Source: Ruminococcus sp. | GTDB taxonomy: Bacteria > Bacillota > Clostridia > Lachnospirales > Lachnospiraceae | Length of the DNA: 35,222 bases | NCBI GenBank assembly: GCA_020024635.1 | Contig: JAHHTL010000024.1 | Coordinates: 1-35,222, forward strand | Direction: 5' to 3' | Shown here: positions 30,693 through 35,222 of the stretch, one piece after another | Numbering within the stretch: the first letter of the stretch is position 1 | How the letters are laid out: each line of letters starts with the position of its first letter | Notes under the pieces: model-generated | Databases searched by the model: none | What the model saw: the letters and a program-made list of their open reading frames with translations, nothing else | Told to the model about the DNA's origin: nothing | Translations under genes and position numbers: made by a program

Positions 30693-32765
30693 TTAGTAAC
30701 GATTCTGAGATGCGGTATAAAGATTCAAAATATCAAGAATGATACTGATATTACCGTCTCCAAGTATCGTACAGCCGCTGATACCAGAATCTTTGATGTT
30801 AAAATAGCTAAGGAAAGATGGTAGTGGTTTAACTACAACCTGCTGTTCACCTAGCAATTCATCTACAAACAGGCAGTAGGACTTGTCACTTGCCTCTACC
30901 CAAATCAAAATTCCATCCTCGATTTTAGTAACATCGGTTTCAATATTATAAAGATTATGCACACGCACAATCGGATAAAATTCATCCATACATTTGATGA
31001 TCTCATTTCCATTTGCATCAAGAACTACATCGCTGTTTGACGCTTTGAAGGACTGACGAATGTTTGCGATCGGAATCGTAAACATAGATTTACCAACAGA
31101 AATCTCCATACCATCTACGATTGCCATAGTAAGAGGAATCTTTAATGTAGTACAACTTCCTTGACCTAATTCACTTGTGATCGAAATAACTCCGCCTACA
31201 GCTTCCACATTTTTCTTTACAACATCCATACCTACACCACGACCGGAGAATTCGGTTACAGATTCATTGGTAGAAAATCCCGGAACCATAAGAAGAGAAA
31301 GAATCTCTTTTTTCGAATATTCGGAAGCAGGTTTTGTAAGAATTCCATTTTTCTCTGCTTTGGAAAGAATCTTCTCCGTGTCCATACCACGTCCGTCATC
31401 GCTGACAGAAATAATAACCTCACTACCAGTATGCATTGCAGATAAAACAATCTCTGCCTGAGGATCCTTGCCAGCAGCAACACGCTCTTCAGAGGTCGGT
31501 TCAATTCCGTGATCCATAGAGTTACGAACGATATGCATAATTGGATCGGCAATGCTGTCTACGATTGTCTTATCCACTTCTGTATTTTCCCCTTCAATCG
31601 TAAGGCGAACGTCTTTGCCAAGCTTCTTCTTCATATCACGCACAATACGATTCATCTTTTGGAATGTTCCGGAAAGAGGAACCATACGCAATGACATGGC
31701 AATATCTTGAAGGTCATCCGTAAGCTTACGAAGCTGACGAGTAGACTTTAGAAAACTGTCCAATTTTAAATTCTGAATCTCCGGAGAAGAAGTAACCATA
31801 GATTCTGTAATTACAATCTCTCCAACAATCGCCATAAGGCTGTCAAGCTTTGAAAGATTCACACTGATCAAACTTTGCTTTGCATGAGTGGCAGAAGACT
31901 TGTTGGAAGTGTTAGCAGAAGCACTTGGATGGGTATCCGATGACTCTTTGTGCTCACTCTCCCCTTTCGGATCTTCAGAAGAAGAATCCTCTGCTTCTTT
32001 TACCGGAGCATTTTGAATGACTTCATAGGCTTCAATACTTGGCTGCTCTTCTAATAGATGAATGGCTAAGTCCACATCCTTTTGCGAAGTGAACGCCAAG
32101 AAAAATCCATTTTCCACAATGGATTCAGAAGTTTCTGGATTGGTCTCCACATCATTTGGGAAAAATTCAAACGCAAGGTCAATGTCCTGTAAAGCACTGA
32201 CTGTCATAAATGCACGTAAATTCTCCATACCACAGCCTTGCTCATATTGAAGTTTAATCAAAAATGGAGCATCGGTCTTAGGATAGTTGGAAATCTCTGC
32301 ATTTAAAGCCTGAATGGAAGTGGCAGAATCCACCGGCGTACTTTGGCGAGCCTCAGCGTTGTCAGAATTGCTTATTTTTTGTAAAAAAGTATTAATATCT
32401 GTTATTATATGGTCGATATTAGAACTAAGTGGTTCATTGTTTTCCAGTTTTTCAACCTCGGCACGAAGTGCATCCGTAGACTGGAACATGAGATTGAACA
32501 GATCGCTTTTATGATCAGAACTTAAAGAGTCTAATCCATTCTCACGGATATAAAAGAACAGATCTTCAATATGATGGGCAATCTCCATCAAGGTGGAATA
32601 CTCCATCATCGCAGAAGAACCTTTAATCGTATGCATGATACGGAAGATCTCATTTACATCGTTTGTAGTAAAATCTTCATTTTTCTCGGCTTCTATTAAG
32701 AGTTCATCCAACTGTTCTAACAGGGTATTTGTTTCATAAAGATATACTTCAAGCATATTATCCAT
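30693..32765 (-). CDS. cheA: Chemotaxis histidine kinase CheA
   Basis: A 690-aa kinase that passes receptor signals to CheY and CheB. Domains in order: P1 HPt (about 1-105) with phosphorylated His45 in MHTIKGS; a P2-like response-regulator-binding domain (about 165-255); an acidic/Ser-rich linker (about 260-295); P3 dimerisation; P4 ATPase with the N box IVRNSMDHGIEP and the G boxes VSDDGRGMD and GRGVGMDV; and a P5 CheW-like domain at the C-terminus. All catalytic motifs are intact. No cheY lies in the window, so its partner is encoded elsewhere. Weak SD AAGGCGG. Confidence 0.97.
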   Translation of the reverse strand: MDNMLEVYLYETNTLLEQLDELLIEAEKNEDFTTNDVNEIFRIMHTIKGSSAMMEYSTLMEIAHHIEDLFFYIRENGLDSLSSDHKSDLFNLMFQSTDALRAEVEKLENNEPLSSNIDHIITDINTFLQKISNSDNAEARQSTPVDSATSIQALNAEISNYPKTDAPFLIKLQYEQGCGMENLRAFMTVSALQDIDLAFEFFPNDVETNPETSESIVENGFFLAFTSQKDVDLAIHLLEEQPSIEAYEVIQNAPVKEAEDSSSEDPKGESEHKESSDTHPSASANTSNKSSATHAKQSLISVNLSKLDSLMAIVGEIVITESMVTSSPEIQNLKLDSFLKSTRQLRKLTDDLQDIAMSLRMVPLSGTFQKMNRIVRDMKKKLGKDVRLTIEGENTEVDKTIVDSIADPIMHIVRNSMDHGIEPTSEERVAAGKDPQAEIVLSAMHTGSEVIISVSDDGRGMDTEKILSKAEKNGILTKPASEYSKKEILSLLMVPGFSTNESVTEFSGRGVGMDVVKKNVEAVGGVISITSELGQGSCTTLKIPLTMAIVDGMEISVGKSMFTIPIANIRQSFKASNSDVVLDANGNEIIKCMDEFYPIVRVHNLYNIETDVTKIEDGILIWVEASDKSYCLFVDELLGEQQVVVKPLPSFLSYFNIKDSGISGCTILGDGNISIILDILNLYTASQNRY

Positions 32766-32793
32766 AATATTAGCACCGCCTTGTCTTAAATGT

Positions 32794-32822
32794 TTAATAT
32801 ATCATTAATATCGTCATGTCAA
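32794..32822 (-). promoter_or_regulatory. Promoter upstream of cheA
   Basis: Minus strand: TTGACA (complement of 32817-32822), 17-bp spacer, TATTAA (complement of 32794-32799); a better TATATT occurs at 15-bp spacing. Within the spacer lies GACGATAT (complement of 32808-32815), one base off the sigma-28 -10 consensus, but with a poor -35 TAAA partner. Confidence 0.55.
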
Positions 32823-32861
32823 TGGAAAAGGATAAGAGAAAATTATAGAGTAGGTAAAAAA

Positions 32862-34274
32862 ATGTCAAATATTTTAAAAGTTACAACACCGGCACTCGGT
32901 TATGAGAACGCGGTTAACAAACAAAATTTAAATCAAGAAGATAATATAGGAATACGTCCTCCATTAAAACCAGATAATGCCGCAGAAACTGGAAATAAAA
33001 ATCAATTTTCCAGTTCCAAGGATGGCCCTGGTATTTTTCAGGAGTCCAATTTAGCAAACTTTATTCGTACCCTTCAGGACGTTCCCAAATTAAGAGAAGT
33101 CATGGGAAAGCTGCTTTTTGGCGGAACGGAGCATCTAATCGAATCCGGAATTCGGGCACAGACTGCAAAAGATATTTCTGCCATGTTCCAGCTATTAAAC
33201 TTGTCTTCGGATGAGGTGGCGAAGTTTTTGAAAAAACAAACCGAGGGATCCAATCGTCTACATGGTCCGATGTTTGACCTGTTAAGAAAAGTAATGAGTG
33301 AGACTTCTTCCGTAGAGTTAAAGTTTTCCATTTTAGAATTTCTAAAAAAATACAACGATATGTCTTCCGGTTCTCACCTTATGCACAATATACAGTCAGA
33401 AATAAAAGAAATTCAAAAATATATGTTCCATCAAGACAGAGAACAGTTAGAGGCATTGGCAAAGCAGTTACAGCCACATTCTCTTACAACAAATGAAAAA
33501 AACACATCCGTCCTAAAGAATCAAATTATACCATTCCTTGGACGATACATATCCACCACAGGAAATATGGGAAAAGTAAGAGATCTGATCAACCTTCTTA
33601 CATACAACACCTCTCGCTATGAAAATGGGGCGTTGGATTCCGTTATGCAGGCATTCCGCAAAATGGAAGAGTTCCCAGCTTTTCAAAAGAAATTTGGAGG
33701 AATGACAAGCGAAGAAGTTGCAAAGCTTTTTGAACGAGTAGACTTTGAGAAAGCAGCAGGAAAAGCAGAGTGGTCAGAAAAGTTTTTGGATGTTATGCGA
33801 GCAGGCATCAAAGGACAAGCCGGTACACAAACACGAGAGATGTTTCTAAATCTTTTAAACGGAATGCTTGTAAATGAAAGCGTGTATATGCCACTTCTTC
33901 ACACGGCCTTTCCACTTATTTTAGAGGGAGTTCCTATTTTTTCAGAAATGTGGATCGATCCAGATGAAGAAAGTGAGAATTCTCCATCCGGAGAAAATGG
34001 TATCAAAATTCTCCTAAAATTTGATATGAAAGAAGTCGGATTTTTTGATATCCTTATGTATTATCAAAATCAAAAAATGAGTATGGTGATGCATTATCCA
34101 GATAAACTTCCGGTAAAAGGAGAAGACATCCGAAAAGGAATTTCAGAAATTTTAAAGAAAAATGGAATGGAAGTAGAGTATTTGTCCGTAGAAAAAGGAA
34201 AAGAATCCATTCCGGTTTCTGTAGCCTTTCCGAAATTATATGAAAGGAGGAATTCAGTAAATGTCACAATATAA
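32862..34274 (+). CDS. FliK-like hook-length-control-domain protein (YlqG-like)
   Basis: A 470-aa protein without a firm family. I start it at the ATG at 32862 (AGAGTAGG upstream); the frame opens earlier at 32790 without a ribosome site. Residues about 1-60 are polar and low complexity, and 65-350 are helical. The last 90 residues, with IKILLKFDMKEVGFFDILMYY (IKILLKFDMKEVG then FFDILMYY), resemble the FliK C-terminal domain. Paired with the next gene, which overlaps it by 14 bases, it matches the B. subtilis ylqG-ylqH arrangement. A role in substrate-specificity switching of the flagellar exporter is plausible but inferred. Confidence 0.7.
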   Translation: MSNILKVTTPALGYENAVNKQNLNQEDNIGIRPPLKPDNAAETGNKNQFSSSKDGPGIFQESNLANFIRTLQDVPKLREVMGKLLFGGTEHLIESGIRAQTAKDISAMFQLLNLSSDEVAKFLKKQTEGSNRLHGPMFDLLRKVMSETSSVELKFSILEFLKKYNDMSSGSHLMHNIQSEIKEIQKYMFHQDREQLEALAKQLQPHSLTTNEKNTSVLKNQIIPFLGRYISTTGNMGKVRDLINLLTYNTSRYENGALDSVMQAFRKMEEFPAFQKKFGGMTSEEVAKLFERVDFEKAAGKAEWSEKFLDVMRAGIKGQAGTQTREMFLNLLNGMLVNESVYMPLLHTAFPLILEGVPIFSEMWIDPDEESENSPSGENGIKILLKFDMKEVGFFDILMYYQNQKMSMVMHYPDKLPVKGEDIRKGISEILKKNGMEVEYLSVEKGKESIPVSVAFPKLYERRNSVNVTI

Positions 34275-34566
34275 AGATTTGATCGCACAAAAGGCAGTTG
34301 CCCTTAGTTATGATGAGACCAAAGATGCAGCTCCAATCATTGTTGCATCCGGACTTGGATATGTAGCAGAAAAGATTGTAGAGATTGCAAATGATAATGA
34401 CGTTCCAGTGCTTGAGGATAATTCCCTTGCGACAGTTCTGACACAGATGGAACTAGGTTCCGCGATTCCAGAAGAATTGTATCAAGCGGTGGTAGATATT
34501 TATTTGTATTTTCTGAAATTTTCTCCTGATTTTAAAGAAGAAGAAACAGAGGAGGAAGCACCATAA
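34261..34566 (+). CDS. Free-standing FlhB C-terminal-domain protein (YlqH-like)
   Basis: A 101-aa protein equivalent to the cytoplasmic C-terminal part of FlhB (FlhB/YscU family). Residues KAVALSYD, APIIVASG, VAEKIVEIANDNDVPVLED and IPEELYQAV align in order with the region just after the NPTH autocleavage site. The site itself and all membrane helices are absent. AGGAGG precedes the ATG. The C-terminus is acidic (EEETEEEAP). It may act in the export switch or be a dispensable paralogue; B. subtilis YlqH is the precedent. Confidence 0.88.
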   Translation: MSQYKDLIAQKAVALSYDETKDAAPIIVASGLGYVAEKIVEIANDNDVPVLEDNSLATVLTQMELGSAIPEELYQAVVDIYLYFLKFSPDFKEEETEEEAP

Positions 34567-34582
34567 AAGTAGCTTCTAATAT

Positions 34583-34797
34583 ATCCTTGTTTGGTAAAGG
34601 TGCTCAGTACCTTTGTTGCCCACTGTCGAAACTGTGTTGCTTTGTCCGAATTGATACGGTAGCCAACGGTAATGATGGCAGATAGTGAGTAGAATTCATA
34701 TTGGTAAGTTTTTCCGTCATCCTCAGTTTGTGCAAATTTTGCACAAACTGAATTTTCGTCTAACTCACTGCTTTCAAAACTCATTTTAGATGAAACC
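34583..34797 (-). pseudogene. RhuM-family gene fragment
   Basis: A minus-strand frame without stops encodes a stretch typical of RhuM proteins: ELDENSVCAKF, then DGKTYQYEFYSLSAIITVGYR, then ATQFRQWATKVLSTFTKQGYI (in pieces: YSLSAIITVGYR, TQFRQWATKVL). This is only the middle of the roughly 330-aa family. Upstream residues do not fit, and homology ends near 34583, 17 bases from the FlhB-like gene stop. RhuM genes are common in pathogenicity islands and mobile DNA. I read this as a decayed remnant. Confidence 0.75.
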
Positions 34798-34939
34798 AAA
34801 TTGCAATTTATTCGCCGAAGCAGCCCTGCATGCCTTTCAAATCCTTTTCGGTATTCTGAACATTGTTCTGGTGATTTATTCCGTGTTCTCCATCTAGAAG
34901 TGACACATATCGTTTCTTTGGCTGGCTTTCTGTCCTCCT

Positions 34940-35121
34940 GTTCCCTCATTGAGCAGTACATTCCGAAAGCGTTCCTGAAATATTCTGACGAAGTGATGGA
35001 ACGGGAACGCTGGAACAATCCGCAGTATGCCGACATGGATGCAAGAGAAAGTCTTTTGAAGTCACAGGCAAAGTTCATGCATCTTCAATCCAAGGATGAT
35101 GATAGACAGCTTTTCCCTTAA
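34940..35121 (+). pseudogene. Unidentified gene fragment with atypical codon use
   Basis: A plus-strand frame ends at TAA 35119-35121 and codes for a plausible protein tail with EQYIPKAFLKYSDEVMERER, NPQYADMDARESLLKSQAKF and QLFP. No start with a ribosome site is seen, and the frame upstream runs antisense through the RhuM remnant border without protein-like composition. Codons such as GCG TTC CTG and GAA CGG GAA CGC are richer in G/C than those of neighbouring genes. It is probably the 3' end of a foreign gene. I do not recognise the family. Confidence 0.4.
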
Positions 35122-35222
35122 TCGATAGCGTGCCGTAATACCGTTATTCATACTCTATTCCAAATCTCTTTCAATAAGAGTATTTCTTATATTTGCTGAA
35201 ACATGGTCTGAGTATATGTCTT
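35122..35222. other. Non-coding end of window
   Basis: No gene is seen. ATACTCT near 35150 and AGAGTAT near 35180 form an imperfect hairpin followed by TTTCTTA, which may terminate the fragment upstream. Confidence 0.3.

Noticed and set aside
34500..35078. 192-residue intact gene on the minus strand
   Set aside because: Only the middle matches RhuM; the ends run through the FlhB-like gene and unrelated sequence.
34801..35121. Full 106-residue gene on the plus strand
   Set aside because: The first half has no ribosome site and is compositionally like an antisense read; only the C-terminal part looks coding, so I list it as a fragment.
1..35222. CRISPR array, prophage or complete insertion sequence
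   Set aside because: No spaced direct repeats of CRISPR type, no integrase or transposase, and no phage structural genes are visible.

Overview
The window reads as a chromosomal segment of a low-GC, motile, probably spore-forming Firmicute of the Clostridia, most likely a Lachnospiraceae-type gut anaerobe. The evidence is the AT-rich composition, strong Shine-Dalgarno sites, good sigma-A promoters, a phosphofructokinase with PPi-type active-site residues, a Csp-like subtilase, and a FlgM-FlgN-FlgK-FlgL-YviE-FliW-CsrA flagellar block in the Bacillus/Clostridium order. The assignment is inference from gene content, not from a phylogenetic marker.

Layout. 1-3.1 kb: a secreted coiled-coil/3D-domain cell-wall protein (-), divergent from a HAD phosphatase overlapping uppP (+). 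3.2-5.7 kb: a polar amino-acid ABC transporter (lipoprotein, permease, ATPase) behind a striking array of phased GAATA repeats. 5.8-9.3 kb: an SfsA-MutY fusion, a diacylglycerol-kinase-like lipid kinase and a PAP2 phosphatase. 9.4-13.4 kb: trpS, tRNA-Arg(ACG), glf and glutamate dehydrogenase. 13.5-13.65 kb: a predicted ~90-nt small RNA with its own promoter and terminator. 13.8-16.4 kb: a Ser/Asn-rich small protein, a THUMP-domain RNA methyltransferase, an XTP/dITP pyrophosphatase and a YfcE-like phosphoesterase. 16.4-17.25 kb: a seven-tRNA operon (Pro, Gly, Arg, His, Gln, Lys, Leu) from a consensus promoter. 17.3-21.5 kb: PPi-type phosphofructokinase (-), a family 2 glycosyltransferase and a subtilase (+).

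21.7-34.6 kb is a motility and chemotaxis island. A methyl-accepting chemotaxis protein (+) converges on a long minus-strand series: cheA-cheW-cheR-cheB, then a predicted sigma-28 promoter, then flgM-flgN-flgK-flgL-yviE-fliW-csrA. CheA/CheW with CheR/CheB form the receptor signalling and adaptation core. FlgM would restrain sigma-28 until hook completion, FlgN would chaperone the hook-filament junction proteins FlgK and FlgL, and FliW-CsrA would couple flagellin level to translation. cheY, flagellin and the basal-body genes are not in the window. Divergent from cheA lies a pair resembling B. subtilis ylqG-ylqH: a large FliK-like protein and a free-standing FlhB C-terminal domain.

The last 650 bases look like degraded accessory DNA: a RhuM-family fragment (-) and the tail of an unidentified gene (+). 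The most novel-looking items are the C-rich small RNA upstream of glutamate dehydrogenase, the SfsA-MutY fusion, the phased repeat array before the transporter and the TTAAGGT-repeat leader of the chemoreceptor gene.
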